Below, piece after piece: positions 33,150-41,476 of a DNA stretch of 64,000 bases (its first letter is position 1; each line of letters starts with the position of its first letter). Made by a program: the position numbers and the translations under genes. The stretch lies in contig CAJTRM010000015.1 of the NCBI GenBank assembly GCA_910578865.1, positions 1 through 64,000 of the forward strand. Reading direction: 5' to 3'. Below the pieces are notes generated by a model that was given only the letters and a program-made list of their open reading frames with translations, did no database searches and was not told the origin of the DNA. This stretch comes from an uncultured Dorea sp. GTDB taxonomy: Bacteria > Bacillota_A > Clostridia > Lachnospirales > Lachnospiraceae.

Positions 33150-34311
33150 AAATGTAAAGGTGTACACGGAAGACAAGACATTTGAGGACGGAGAGATCTT
33201 GATCCAAAACGGAGTGTTTGCCAACAGCCGGGCAGCAGGTGAGGTGCAGAAGGATGAAGAGGTGATTGACGGGGAAGGATGTTATGCTGTTCCCGGTCTG
33301 ATCGACATTCATTTTCACGGCTGCAAGGGCTTTGATTTTTGTGACGGGACGAAGGAGGCCATTGCCGGAATCGCCAGATATGAGGCGTCTGTGGGTGTGA
33401 CTGCCATTTCGCCTGCAACGATGACGCTTCCGGTGGAAGAGCTGGAGAGGATCCTTGCGGTGGGAGCCAGGTTCCGGGAAGAGGCAGAGAAACAGGATCG
33501 GGAAGGCCATGCCGGGGAGGCAGACCTGATCGGGGTCAATATGGAAGGACCGTTTATCAGCGAGAAGAAGAAGGGAGCCCAGGATGAGCGGAATATTATT
33601 ACCTGTGATGCTTCTGTCTGCCGGCGCTTTCTTGAAGCCTCAGAAGGCCTGGTCAGATTCGTCGGAGTTGCGCCGGAGAACAGCGAAGATCCGGAAGCAT
33701 TTATCAGGGAGATGAAAGATCGGGTTAATATTTCCCTTGCTCACACGAACGCAGATTATGATACGGCCATGGCAGCGTTTGCGGCCGGTGCAAACCATGC
33801 CGTACATCTTTATAATGCTATGCCGGCATTTACTCACCGTGCGCCCGGAGTTGTAGGGGCAGTAGCCGACAGCCCGCATGTAAATGCCGAACTGATCTGT
33901 GACGGAGTGCACATTCACCCTGCGGTGGTCCGCGCAACCTTCCGGATGCTGGGAGAGGACCGGATCATTCTGATCAGTGACAGTATGCGCGCCACCGGAA
34001 TGCCGGACGGACGCTATACACTGGGAGGGCTTGATGTGGACGTGGCAGGTAACCGCGCGACACTGGTATCTAACGGTGCACTGGCCGGTTCCGCTACCAA
34101 CCTGATGGATTGTCTGCGGACGGCAGTAAAGAAGATGGGGATCCCGCTCGAGACGGCGGTCGCCTGTGCAACCAGGAACCCGGCAAAGAGTCTTGGGGTG
34201 TATGATCAGTATGGCTCGATCACACCGGGGAAGAAAGGGAATGTGGTGCTGCTTGATAAGGATCTGGAGTTGAAGGCGGTTATTAAAGACGGAGCGAGAC
34301 TTTCTGTATGA
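33139..34311 (+). CDS. nagA: N-acetylglucosamine-6-phosphate deacetylase
   Basis: Amidohydrolase of 390 aa removing acetate from GlcNAc-6-phosphate, the product of NanE. Metal and substrate motifs: GLIDIHFHGCKGFDF (near 50-64), NMEGPFIS (near 135), HLYNAMP (near 220) and ISDSMRATGMPDG (near 283, with the catalytic Asp). The ATG at 33139 follows GGGAGG and overlaps the regulator gene by 11 bases. It is the last gene of the operon; no nagB is present in the window. Confidence 0.93.
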   Translation: MIIKNVKVYTEDKTFEDGEILIQNGVFANSRAAGEVQKDEEVIDGEGCYAVPGLIDIHFHGCKGFDFCDGTKEAIAGIARYEASVGVTAISPATMTLPVEELERILAVGARFREEAEKQDREGHAGEADLIGVNMEGPFISEKKKGAQDERNIITCDASVCRRFLEASEGLVRFVGVAPENSEDPEAFIREMKDRVNISLAHTNADYDTAMAAFAAGANHAVHLYNAMPAFTHRAPGVVGAVADSPHVNAELICDGVHIHPAVVRATFRMLGEDRIILISDSMRATGMPDGRYTLGGLDVDVAGNRATLVSNGALAGSATNLMDCLRTAVKKMGIPLETAVACATRNPAKSLGVYDQYGSITPGKKGNVVLLDKDLELKAVIKDGARLSV

Positions 34312-34540
34312 TGATATAATGAAAAGCGGGTGTCGTAAAATCATCAAAATAAGGTGGTTGAGCGATGCCTTCAATGTTAGACTACTATACCCCAATATTG
34401 TATTTGATTAAAAGATTAGCACTTTTTTTTGTGTGAATTGTATGATAAAATTATAAGAGTTATGATGTATATTATATGCTTATGAAGGGCAGAGAGAACT
34501 TGTAGATGAGATAATTTTGTTTCGGCGGAGTTTCGTATTT
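34312..34540. other. Gap after nagA, mostly AT-rich
   Basis: No gene seen. An AAAAG..CTTTT pairing followed by a T-run at about 34409-34432 could be a weak AT-rich terminator for the nan operon. The rest is AT-rich and featureless up to the structured leader of the ZIP gene. Confidence 0.4.
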
Positions 34541-34544
34541 AGGG

Positions 34545-34602
34545 CGGGCAGGTCTTTCGTGACCGGAGTGCACCGGAGAACCGATGAAGATGTGCCTGCT
34601 TT
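34545..34602 (+). promoter_or_regulatory. Structured leader upstream of the ZIP gene
   Basis: GCAGG (34548-34552) pairs with CCTGC (34595-34599) and encloses small helices: GGTC/GACC (34551-34564, overlapping the outer stem and so alternative to it), CCGG/CCGG around AGTGCA, and CGG/CCG around AGAA. The GC-rich 58 bases stand out in an AT-rich gap 60-115 bases before a metal-transporter start. A metal-sensing leader is possible; it matches no riboswitch I can name. Confidence 0.3.
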
Positions 34603-34662
34603 GTTGAAATCAGAGGTTAGTTATTGCTAATTGCTGTTGACTGTCAGAGGAGGAATGATGCT

Positions 34663-35439
34663 ATGATATGGAATGTTATCCGGGGAATCCTGATCCCGTT
34701 TTTGGGAACCATGTTGGGAGCGTCCTGTGTGTTGTTTATGAGAAATAAACTGAATGCCTCTGTGCAGAGGTCGTTGACGGGGTTTGCGGCCGGGGTTATG
34801 GCGGCGGCTTCTGTCTGGAGCCTTCTGATTCCTGCGATGGACCGCTCTGCGGCCATGGGGCAGTGGGCATTTGTACCTGCAGTAGTTGGATTTTGGCTGG
34901 GCATCCTGTTCTTGCTTGTTTTGGACCGGACAGTTCCGCATCTGCATATGGACAGTAAGAGTGCAGAGGGACCAAAGAGCAGTCTGCAGAGGACGACGAT
35001 GCTGGTACTTGCAGTGACTCTCCACAATCTGCCGGAAGGTATGGCTGTGGTCTATGCCGGATGGATGTCCGGAGAGGCGGGGATCACTGCTATGGGCGCC
35101 CTTGCCCTTTCTCTCGGGATTGCCATACAGAATTTCCCGGAAGGAGCTATTATTTCCATGCCTCTGAAAGCAGAAGGGGCCGGCAGAGGAAGAGCGTTTC
35201 TTTACGGTGCGTTATCTGGTGCGGTAGAGCCATTGGGTGCGGTGCTGACCATTCTGGCAGCCGGATATGTGATTCCGGTGCTGCCGTATCTTTTAAGCTT
35301 CGCTGCGGGAGCTATGATCTATGTGGTGGTAGAGGAGCTGATTCCGGAGATGTCTTCCGGACAGCATTCTAATATAGGTACCGTGTTTTTTGCCTTTGGC
35401 TTTACGGTTATGATGGCCCTGGATGTGGCCCTGGGGTAA
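34663..35439 (+). CDS. ZIP-family metal transporter
   Basis: A 258-aa membrane protein of the ZIP (ZupT/GufA) family importing zinc or related divalent metals. About eight membrane segments; metal-site motifs HNLPEGMAVVYAG (near 118-130) and AIQNFPEGAIISMPL (near 155). The His-rich loop common in ZIP proteins is short here (HLHMDSK). The ATG at 34663 lies nine bases after GAGGAGG; the longer frame starts from a TTG and reads through the ribosome site. Confidence 0.88.
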   Translation: MIWNVIRGILIPFLGTMLGASCVLFMRNKLNASVQRSLTGFAAGVMAAASVWSLLIPAMDRSAAMGQWAFVPAVVGFWLGILFLLVLDRTVPHLHMDSKSAEGPKSSLQRTTMLVLAVTLHNLPEGMAVVYAGWMSGEAGITAMGALALSLGIAIQNFPEGAIISMPLKAEGAGRGRAFLYGALSGAVEPLGAVLTILAAGYVIPVLPYLLSFAAGAMIYVVVEELIPEMSSGQHSNIGTVFFAFGFTVMMALDVALG

Positions 35440-35487
35440 AGGATTCAGAGGATTTTGGAACGGAAGTTCGTGTGTAGGAGGAAGAAA

Positions 35488-36150
35488 ATGAAAAGTAAAA
35501 AAGTATTCGGTCTGATCGTTGCTGCTGTTTTAGCCGTAAGTTTATTTGCAGCAGGCTGTTCGGGAAAAGGGGATTCTGCGGAATCCGGAAGTGCCCGGGC
35601 CGGGAAGGGGCAGACAGAGAGCGGTCAGGAGGACAACGGAGGAACGGGCGGCGGTAATCTACAACAGAGGGAGGAGTCCGGTATCCGGGCGTCGCTTCGT
35701 TCGTTTGAGGCTGCTGCGCTGGATGGCAGCAGCTTTACCCAGGAGGATATTGCCGCAAAAGACGTGACGCTCATTAATTTCTGGGCATTGACCTGTCCGC
35801 CGTGTATCCGGGAGATGCCGGAGATTGCAGCATTTGCAGATTCTCTTCCTGATAATGTCCAGGTGGTAACAGTCTGCCTGGATGGCAGTACAGATGAGGA
35901 GTATACGAAAAGCATCCTGGATGAAGCAGGTTTTCACGGGGTGACTCTGATTGCCGCCGGCGGAGATCTCATGGATGTTATTTATGAGATTCAGTACACG
36001 CCTACGACAATCCTGGTGGATAAAGACGGAAATCTTGTCGGGGATGTCATTATCGGCGGGCAGGAGGATCTGGCCGGGACCTATACAGATGCGGTAAACC
36101 GGGCGCTGAAACAGATGGGGAAGGCGGAGATGACGGATGCAGAAGGGTAA
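35488..36150 (+). CDS. TlpA-like thiol-disulfide lipoprotein
   Basis: A 220-aa secreted redox protein. A lipoprotein signal ends at FAAGC (Cys near 24). A Gly/Ser/Glu-rich linker of about 50 residues follows, then a thioredoxin-like domain with the active site WALTCPPCIREMPEI (CXXC near 107). It probably reduces or isomerises disulfides, or delivers electrons, outside the membrane. It overlaps the CD1871A-family gene by 14 bases and is followed by a polytopic iron-sulfur protein, suggesting an electron path across the membrane. Confidence 0.87.
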   Translation: MKSKKVFGLIVAAVLAVSLFAAGCSGKGDSAESGSARAGKGQTESGQEDNGGTGGGNLQQREESGIRASLRSFEAAALDGSSFTQEDIAAKDVTLINFWALTCPPCIREMPEIAAFADSLPDNVQVVTVCLDGSTDEEYTKSILDEAGFHGVTLIAAGGDLMDVIYEIQYTPTTILVDKDGNLVGDVIIGGQEDLAGTYTDAVNRALKQMGKAEMTDAEG

Positions 36151-36295
36151 AGAACAAACGGTCCGTGCGGCCGCGCGGTATGGGATTCTTGTGATATCCG
36201 TCCTTTTTATCGGGATTGGTCTTTTGAATCAGGAACATTTGGAGGTTTTACAGAAGGCGGTGAGGATATGTCTGGAATGCATCGGGATCGGGTAG
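36137..36295 (+). CDS. CD1871A-family CXXC membrane peptide
   Basis: A 52-aa protein with one membrane segment (ILVISVLFIGIGLLNQ, about 18-33) and a C-terminal CLECIGIG motif. This pattern, a short helix followed by (I)CLECIGIG at the very end, is the hallmark of the CD1871A family, usually found beside TlpA-like and 4Fe-4S proteins as here. It overlaps the TlpA gene by 14 bases and the next gene by 28. The CXXC may relay electrons or thiols between them. Confidence 0.85.
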   Translation: MQKGKEQTVRAAARYGILVISVLFIGIGLLNQEHLEVLQKAVRICLECIGIG

Positions 36296-37176
36296 GAGGA
36301 AAGAAGTTAAAAAGGATGTCCTTCCAGAGGAGTTTACAGGTGACTTCGGCGGTGCTGGTGAATGGATATATGGCCGGCTTTCGGGACGGAAGGATTTTTA
36401 CGGGCAGGAGCAAAGCCCTTTGTGTTCCGGTTCTGAATTGCTATTCATGTCCGGGAGCCCTGGGAGCGTGTCCTCTGGGAGCTCTGCAGACTGCCATAGG
36501 AGCCAGGAGGCATTTCCCTTTTTATGTTCTGGGTACACTGATGCTTTTCGGGGTGATTTTGGGCCGTGCGGTATGCGGGCTTTTGTGTCCCTTCGGGCTG
36601 ATACAGGATCTTCTTCATAAAATACCGGTCCCGAAATGGAAGGTGCCTTTTCGGATCGACAGTCTTGCAAGGTATGTCAAATACATGGTACTGGTTTTGT
36701 CGGTATTTTTGATTCCGGCTATTTTTGCTGCTGATTCCGGGATCATACCTCCGTATTTCTGCAAATATATCTGCCCGGCAGGGACACTTGAGGGAGGCAT
36801 TCCCCATATGGCTGCCAGTCCTTTGCTCCGGGAGCTTGCCGGGGTGTTGTTTAGCTGGAAGATGCTGGTTCTGGCGGTGATACTGGCGGCATCTATGTTC
36901 ATACATCGCCCGTTTTGCCGGTATCTGTGCCCTCTGGGGGCGTTTTATTCTCTGTTCAACCGGTTCAGCTTCTACCAGATGCACCTGGATCATCAGGCGT
37001 GCATCGGATGCAGGAGATGCGAGAGGGTCTGCCCTATGGAGGTAGAGGTGACAAGGGATATCAATGGCCCGGAGTGTATCCGGTGCGGAAAGTGCAGGTC
37101 TGTGTGCCCGACGGAGGCCATTTCGTCGGGATTTGTTAAGAAATGCCGGAGTCTGGAGCAGTCAGATACAAAATAG
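36268..37176 (+). CDS. NapH-like polytopic 4Fe-4S protein
   Basis: A 302-aa membrane iron-sulfur protein. Near its start CYSCPGALGACPLGAL, then CGLLCPFG, CKYICPAGT and CRYLCPLGAF mark the Cys pairs of the NapH/YccM family, among four to five membrane segments. The C-terminus carries two ferredoxin clusters, CIGCRRCERVCP and CIRCGKCRSVCP. It likely moves electrons through the membrane to the TlpA-like protein. Starts at 36277 or 36316 are also possible; 36316 agrees best with the start of relatives, but its GGAGG is distant. Confidence 0.85.
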   Translation: MSGMHRDRVGGKKLKRMSFQRSLQVTSAVLVNGYMAGFRDGRIFTGRSKALCVPVLNCYSCPGALGACPLGALQTAIGARRHFPFYVLGTLMLFGVILGRAVCGLLCPFGLIQDLLHKIPVPKWKVPFRIDSLARYVKYMVLVLSVFLIPAIFAADSGIIPPYFCKYICPAGTLEGGIPHMAASPLLRELAGVLFSWKMLVLAVILAASMFIHRPFCRYLCPLGAFYSLFNRFSFYQMHLDHQACIGCRRCERVCPMEVEVTRDINGPECIRCGKCRSVCPTEAISSGFVKKCRSLEQSDTK

Positions 37177-37233
37177 AGGACTGCAGGAGAGGAAACATTT
37201 GCAAAATCCTGCATCGGGAAGGGAGGAAGTGCT

Positions 37234-38160
37234 GTGGAGTATGAAGGACAGATCTGCCGTGCCCCTATGGAGCGAGGCTCGTTTATGCTGCCGGTTATGG
37301 TAGGCTGCTCTTACAACAGATGCCGGTTCTGTACGTTGTTCAAGCATCTGAAATACCGGATGCTTCCGATGGAGCAGATTGAGGCAGAGCTGGTGCGGGT
37401 AGAGCGGGCAGGAGGGAAGCCGGGGGTGATCTTCCTGGGGGACGGCAATGCGTTTGATCTTCCGGCGTCCCGTCTGTTCGGGATTCTTGAGATGATAAAA
37501 AGACATTTCCCGGATTGCCGCGCCGTTCATATGGACGCTACGGTAAGCGGGATCGGAGAGAAAACGGACCGTGAGCTTGAACAGTTTTTTCAAATGGGAG
37601 TCCGCCACTTATATCTCGGGATTGAGAGCGGCCTTGAGGATGTGCTCTCATTTATGGAGAAGGATCACAGCATCGGGGAAGCCTGCAGGCAGGTGGAAAG
37701 GCTTAAGGCGGCCGGGTTGGTTTATGACGCCCATATTATGACCGGTGTGGCGGGAAGCGGCCGGGGGCTTGAGAATGCAGAGCAGCTGGCTCATTTTCTG
37801 AATCGGACAGGTCCTGAGAGAGTTATCAACTTTTCGATGTTCCTTCATCGGGATGCGCCTCTTTACCGGGAGATTGGGCGCGGAGCATTTCTTCCGTCAA
37901 CAGAGCTTGAGAATCTGAAGGAGGAGAGAAGGCTTCTGGAGCTTTTGAAGCCGGGGAAAGACACCCGGGGATTCCTTCAGTATGACGGATTTCATGATTA
38001 TATTGAGGTTCGGGTGAAGGGCACACTGCCACGGGATCAAGGGAAAATGCTCCGGATGCTGGACGAGGCAATTGCCCGTTATGAGAAGGAGGAGCCGTTG
38101 GTTGCCTACATAGAAGATCCGGTCTGGGCGCCTGTTTTGAAAGGGCCGGATTTTAGCTGA
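37234..38160 (+). CDS. Radical SAM protein, Elp3/MiaB fold group
   Basis: A 308-aa radical SAM enzyme with the cluster motif GCSYNRCRFC near 24-33 and a glycine-rich SAM region (FLGDGNAFDLP near 68). HLYLGIESG near 127 is typical of the Elp3-like COG1032 group. Substrate unknown. The GTG start is supported by GGGAGG eight bases upstream. It follows the ferredoxin-type gene by 57 bases and may take electrons from that system, but this is only positional inference. Confidence 0.8.
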   Translation: MEYEGQICRAPMERGSFMLPVMVGCSYNRCRFCTLFKHLKYRMLPMEQIEAELVRVERAGGKPGVIFLGDGNAFDLPASRLFGILEMIKRHFPDCRAVHMDATVSGIGEKTDRELEQFFQMGVRHLYLGIESGLEDVLSFMEKDHSIGEACRQVERLKAAGLVYDAHIMTGVAGSGRGLENAEQLAHFLNRTGPERVINFSMFLHRDAPLYREIGRGAFLPSTELENLKEERRLLELLKPGKDTRGFLQYDGFHDYIEVRVKGTLPRDQGKMLRMLDEAIARYEKEEPLVAYIEDPVWAPVLKGPDFS

Positions 38161-38193
38161 CCGGCGGATAGAAATCAGAGGTGACGAGAGGTT

Positions 38194-39174
38194 ATGGCTG
38201 GAAAACATAGATATAAGCATAGATATAAAAGACAGGATGGAGATAGAAGGAACACAGGAAGGAGCCGGGGCGCTAAAGGGCGGCTTGGCCGTAACCTGTC
38301 GGTCTCGGCAGTCCTTGTTATTTTGCTGGCGACAGGCTATCTGAAGCTGGAGGATATCCGCCTGCCGGCTGAATCGGATCCGAAGGAGATCGGTACTACG
38401 GTGTCCACCGGTGAGATGCAGGTGACTTTTCTGGATGTGGGACAGGGAGACTGCACCATTGTCCGTACGGAAGGGCATGCCGCTGTTGTCGATACCGGAA
38501 ACAATGACCAGGGGGAGAAGGTGGTGTCCTACCTGGAGGATCAGGGGATCGATACACTGGATTACCTGCTTCTGACCCACCCGGATGCGGATCACATCGG
38601 CGGCGGGGACAATGTCCTGGAAGGCCTTGAGGTGAAAAAGGTGATTATGCCGGATGTGGAGAATGATACGAAGACTTATGATGAAGTGGCCGAGGATATT
38701 GAGAGGTATCAGGTGGAGGTCATACACCCGGAAAAGGGGGATACATTTCCCCTGGGAGACGCCGAGTTTACAATTCTCTGCCCGGAAGAGGAACTTGAGA
38801 GCTCCAGTGACATGAACGGCTCATCGGTGGGGATCAAGCTCGTGCACGGGGAAAATTCCTTTGTGATGTGCGGGGATGCAGAGGAGCGGTCAGAGGAAGC
38901 TATGGTAAAGCAGTTCGGCAGCGAACTGGAATGTGATGTGCTCAAATGCGGGCATCATGGGAGCAGTACCGCTACTTCAGACGAATTTCTCAAAAAGACA
39001 GATCCGGTATGGGCGGTGATCAGCTGCGGAACAGACAATTCTTACGGTCATCCTCACGCAGAGGTGCTGGATAAGCTTGAGCAGGCAGATACACAGGTTT
39101 ACCGGACGGACCGGCAGGGGACGATCGTTGCGGTCAGCGACGGCAGTGAGATTGCGTGGGAATGCGAGAAATGA
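38194..39174 (+). CDS. Membrane-anchored metallo-beta-lactamase (ComEC C-terminal-like)
   Basis: A 326-aa protein: an Arg/Lys-rich N-terminus of about 33 residues, one membrane segment (LSVSAVLVILLATGYL), then an MBL-fold domain outside the cell. Motifs are FLDVGQGDCTIV near 79, the metal site THPDADHIGG near 128, and GHHGSSTATSDEF near 253. These match the hydrolase domain of ComEC/Rec2 proteins without the channel. Members are thought to cleave nucleic acids or phosphodiesters; the role here is unproved. Confidence 0.83.
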   Translation: MAGKHRYKHRYKRQDGDRRNTGRSRGAKGRLGRNLSVSAVLVILLATGYLKLEDIRLPAESDPKEIGTTVSTGEMQVTFLDVGQGDCTIVRTEGHAAVVDTGNNDQGEKVVSYLEDQGIDTLDYLLLTHPDADHIGGGDNVLEGLEVKKVIMPDVENDTKTYDEVAEDIERYQVEVIHPEKGDTFPLGDAEFTILCPEEELESSSDMNGSSVGIKLVHGENSFVMCGDAEERSEEAMVKQFGSELECDVLKCGHHGSSTATSDEFLKKTDPVWAVISCGTDNSYGHPHAEVLDKLEQADTQVYRTDRQGTIVAVSDGSEIAWECEK

Positions 39175-39236
39175 TTTTATGAAAATGCTTCATAAAATTT
39201 TGTCCGCAAAATCCGCAAAATGTCTGAGCAATTTGC

Positions 39237-39265
39237 TTGACAAGAGTGAAAAATATTGTTATGAT
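39237..39265 (+). promoter_or_regulatory. Promoter of ilvN
   Basis: A perfect TTGACA (39237-39242), a 17-base spacer and TATGAT (39260-39265). Immediately after it AAAAACAGA (39267-39275) can pair with TCTGTTTTT (39282-39290), a small terminator-like hairpin at the very start of the transcript. Confidence 0.75.
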
Positions 39266-39315
39266 TAAAAACAGAACGCACTCTGTTTTTGAAAACATGT
39301 AGGAAGAGGTGCTAT

Positions 39316-39813
39316 ATGCAGAGAGTTTATTCATTAATTGTAGATAATAATCCTGGTGTACTGAGCCGGATATCCGGACTTTTCAGCAGACGGGGCTACA
39401 GTATCGACAGCATTACCGCAGGAGTTACGGCGGATCCCAGATTTACAAGAATTACGATCGTGGCAAGCGGAGATGAGCTGATTTTGTCTCAGATTGAAAA
39501 GCAGGTACGGAAGCTGGAGGACATTGTTGAGATCAAGGTGCTGGCTCCGTCAGAATCTGTTTACCGGGAACTCATCATGGTGAAGATCCGCGCTAATGCA
39601 TCGGAAAGGGCGGAGATTATCTCGATCGCAGATATTTTCAGGGCGAAGATTGTTGATGTGGAAAAGGAATCCCTGATGGTGGAGCTTACCGGCAACCAAT
39701 CCAAGCTGGATGCTTTTCTTAACCTTCTTGACGGGTATGAGATCCTGGAGCTTGCAAGAACCGGGATCACGGGCCTTGCACGGGGGATTAAGGATGTGAC
39801 ATTTATAGATTAG
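39316..39813 (+). CDS. ilvN: Acetolactate synthase small (regulatory) subunit
   Basis: A 165-aa regulatory subunit that binds valine and activates the large subunit in branched-chain amino acid synthesis. N-terminal ACT domain with NNPGVLSRISGLFSRRGYSI (12-31), C-terminal ACT-like domain ending in LARTGITGLARG. No large subunit (ilvB) is adjacent; ilvC follows 141 bases later. Start at 39316; the longer frame begins at a TTG. Confidence 0.93.
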   Translation: MQRVYSLIVDNNPGVLSRISGLFSRRGYSIDSITAGVTADPRFTRITIVASGDELILSQIEKQVRKLEDIVEIKVLAPSESVYRELIMVKIRANASERAEIISIADIFRAKIVDVEKESLMVELTGNQSKLDAFLNLLDGYEILELARTGITGLARGIKDVTFID

Positions 39814-39875
39814 TGTACAGATACATATGTTTCGGTGCACGGGTGCCGCGGACAGCGCGTTAAAGGCAGCTGCTC

Positions 39876-39904
39876 TTAAATAAAGGCTTTTGGTCTTTAT
39901 TTAA
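39876..39904 (+). other. AT-rich hairpin between ilvN and ilvC
   Basis: TTAAATAAAG (39876-39885) and CTTTATTTAA (39895-39904) form a perfect 10-bp stem with a nine-base loop. The flanks are AT-rich but there is no clean T-run. It may reduce read-through or protect an mRNA end. Confidence 0.5.
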
Positions 39905-39954
39905 AATAAAAAGCAAATCATGTTTTATGAATTTATTTTAGGAGGAATGTTAAA

Positions 39955-40974
39955 ATGGCAGCAAGAATTTTTTATCAGGAAGACTGTAACTTATCTGTAT
40001 TGGAGGGCAAGACGATCGCAATCATTGGTTACGGAAGCCAGGGACATGCACACGCCCTCAACTTGAAAGAATCCGGATGTAATGTGATTATCGGACTCTA
40101 CGAAGGAAGTAAGTCCTGGGCAAAGGCAGAGGCACAGGGGCTGACAGTATATACTGCGGCCGAGGCAGCAAAAAAGGCTGATATTATTATGATCCTTATC
40201 AATGATGAGAAGCAGGCTGCATTATACAAAAATGATATTGAACCGAATCTTGAGGAAGGCAATATGCTCATGTTTGCACATGGATTTAACATTCATTTCG
40301 GTCAGATCGTACCTCCGGCAAATGTAGACGTTACTATGATCGCGCCAAAGGGTCCCGGACATACTGTAAGAAGCGAGTATCAGGCAGGCAAGGGTGTTCC
40401 GTGTCTGGTGGCTGTAGAGCAGGATGCTACTGGCAAGGCGCTTGACAAGGCACTTGCATATGCGGCAGGCATCGGCGGCGCAAGGGCAGGCGTCCTTGAG
40501 ACCACCTTCCGTACCGAGACCGAGACAGACCTTTTCGGAGAGCAGGCAGTCCTTTGCGGTGGTGTGTGTGCACTGATGCAGGCAGGCTTCGAGACTCTGA
40601 CCGAGGCGGGATACGATCCGAGAAATGCATATTTTGAATGTGTACATGAGATGAAGCTGATCGTAGACCTCATTTACGAATCGGGCTTTGCAGGTATGAG
40701 ATATTCCATCTCCAACACAGCAGAGTACGGTGATTATATCACAGGGCCGAAGCTGATCACGGCAGAGACCAAGAAAGCTATGAAGAAGATCTTGTCCGAT
40801 ATCCAGGACGGCTCCTTTGCAAAAGAGTTCCTGCTTGACATGTCAGAGGCAGGCGGCCAGGCTCATTTCAGGGCTATGAGGAAACTTGCGGCTGAGCATC
40901 CGGCAGAGAAGACCGGCGAGGAAGTGCGGAAGCTTTATAGCTGGAGTGATGCTGATAAGCTGATTAATAACTAA
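39955..40974 (+). CDS. ilvC: Ketol-acid reductoisomerase
   Basis: Class I KARI of 339 aa, converting acetolactate to dihydroxyisovalerate with NADPH and Mg2+. The Rossmann domain has IGYGSQGHAHALNLKESG (23-40); the knotted C-terminal domain has the metal-binding DLFGEQAVLCGG near 190 and the Glu-containing ECVHEMKLIVDLIYE near 225. An AGGAGGAA ribosome site precedes the ATG. Confidence 0.95.
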   Translation: MAARIFYQEDCNLSVLEGKTIAIIGYGSQGHAHALNLKESGCNVIIGLYEGSKSWAKAEAQGLTVYTAAEAAKKADIIMILINDEKQAALYKNDIEPNLEEGNMLMFAHGFNIHFGQIVPPANVDVTMIAPKGPGHTVRSEYQAGKGVPCLVAVEQDATGKALDKALAYAAGIGGARAGVLETTFRTETETDLFGEQAVLCGGVCALMQAGFETLTEAGYDPRNAYFECVHEMKLIVDLIYESGFAGMRYSISNTAEYGDYITGPKLITAETKKAMKKILSDIQDGSFAKEFLLDMSEAGGQAHFRAMRKLAAEHPAEKTGEEVRKLYSWSDADKLINN

Positions 40975-41017
40975 TTTGGGTACAGGTCGGAAGACGTTTG
41001 GGTACATAGCAAAACGC

Positions 41018-41060
41018 AATTGGGGACGTAGTAAAGTTTAACTTTACTACGTCCCCAATT
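41018..41060. repeat. 43-bp perfect palindrome, second REP-like copy
   Basis: Two 21-base arms (41018-41038 and 41040-41060) are perfectly complementary around one T. The arm core GGGGACGTAGTAAAG is nearly the same as in the palindrome at 9063-9103. Upstream, TTTGGGTACA occurs at 40975-40984 and 40997-41006, the second continuing TAGCAAAACG like a decayed arm. It lies between the ilvC stop and the bidirectional terminator. Confidence 0.75.
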
Positions 41061-41069
41061 AACAACTAA

Positions 41070-41102
41070 AAAACAGCCACATGACGGTATGGCTGTTTTT
41101 TT
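41070..41102. terminator. Bidirectional terminator between ilvC and rpsT
   Basis: AAACAGCCA (41071-41079) pairs with TGGCTGTTT (41090-41098) and each strand has a T-run after the stem (seven T on the plus strand, six on the minus). It serves both converging genes. Confidence 0.9.
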
Positions 41103-41119
41103 AATGCTTTTATAATGAA

Positions 41120-41383
41120 TTAAGCAATTCCGTTTACTGCTTTTGCAAGACGGGAGATCTTCCTGGAGCATGTGTTTTTGTGGTAAACACCCTTGCTTCC
41201 GGCTTTGTTGATCTCTACGGTAGCATCTCTTAATGCTGCCTTTGCAGCTTCTGCGTCTTTGTTAGCAACGGCTGCTTCAACTTTTTTTACATAAGTTTTT
41301 ACTCTGGATTTCACTGCTTTGTTTCTTGCAGCTTTTGTTTCGTTTACTAAGATTCTTTTCTTTGCAGATTTGATATTAGCCAT
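41120..41383 (-). CDS. rpsT: Small ribosomal subunit protein bS20
   Basis: An 87-aa, strongly basic, helical ribosomal protein starting MANIKSAKKRIL, the family signature. GGAGGTGG lies eight bases before the ATG at 41383. It binds 16S rRNA early in assembly. A single-gene unit, with a long structured leader and strong promoter. Confidence 0.95.
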   Translation of the reverse strand: MANIKSAKKRILVNETKAARNKAVKSRVKTYVKKVEAAVANKDAEAAKAALRDATVEINKAGSKGVYHKNTCSRKISRLAKAVNGIA

Positions 41384-41431
41384 TTTGTCCACCTCCGATT
41401 CCTATATTTCGAATTTATTCTTCGATTCCAG

Positions 41432-41464
41432 TTCGTTAGAGCCGGACACGGACGTTCTAACGAA
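41432..41464 (-). promoter_or_regulatory. Hairpin in the rpsT leader
   Basis: TTCGTTAGA (41432-41440) pairs with TCTAACGAA (41456-41464), a 9-bp stem with a GC-rich 15-base loop, within the roughly 85-base leader. It may be a binding site for S20 feedback control or a stability element. Confidence 0.45.
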
Positions 41465-41476
41465 ACATACGAACTT

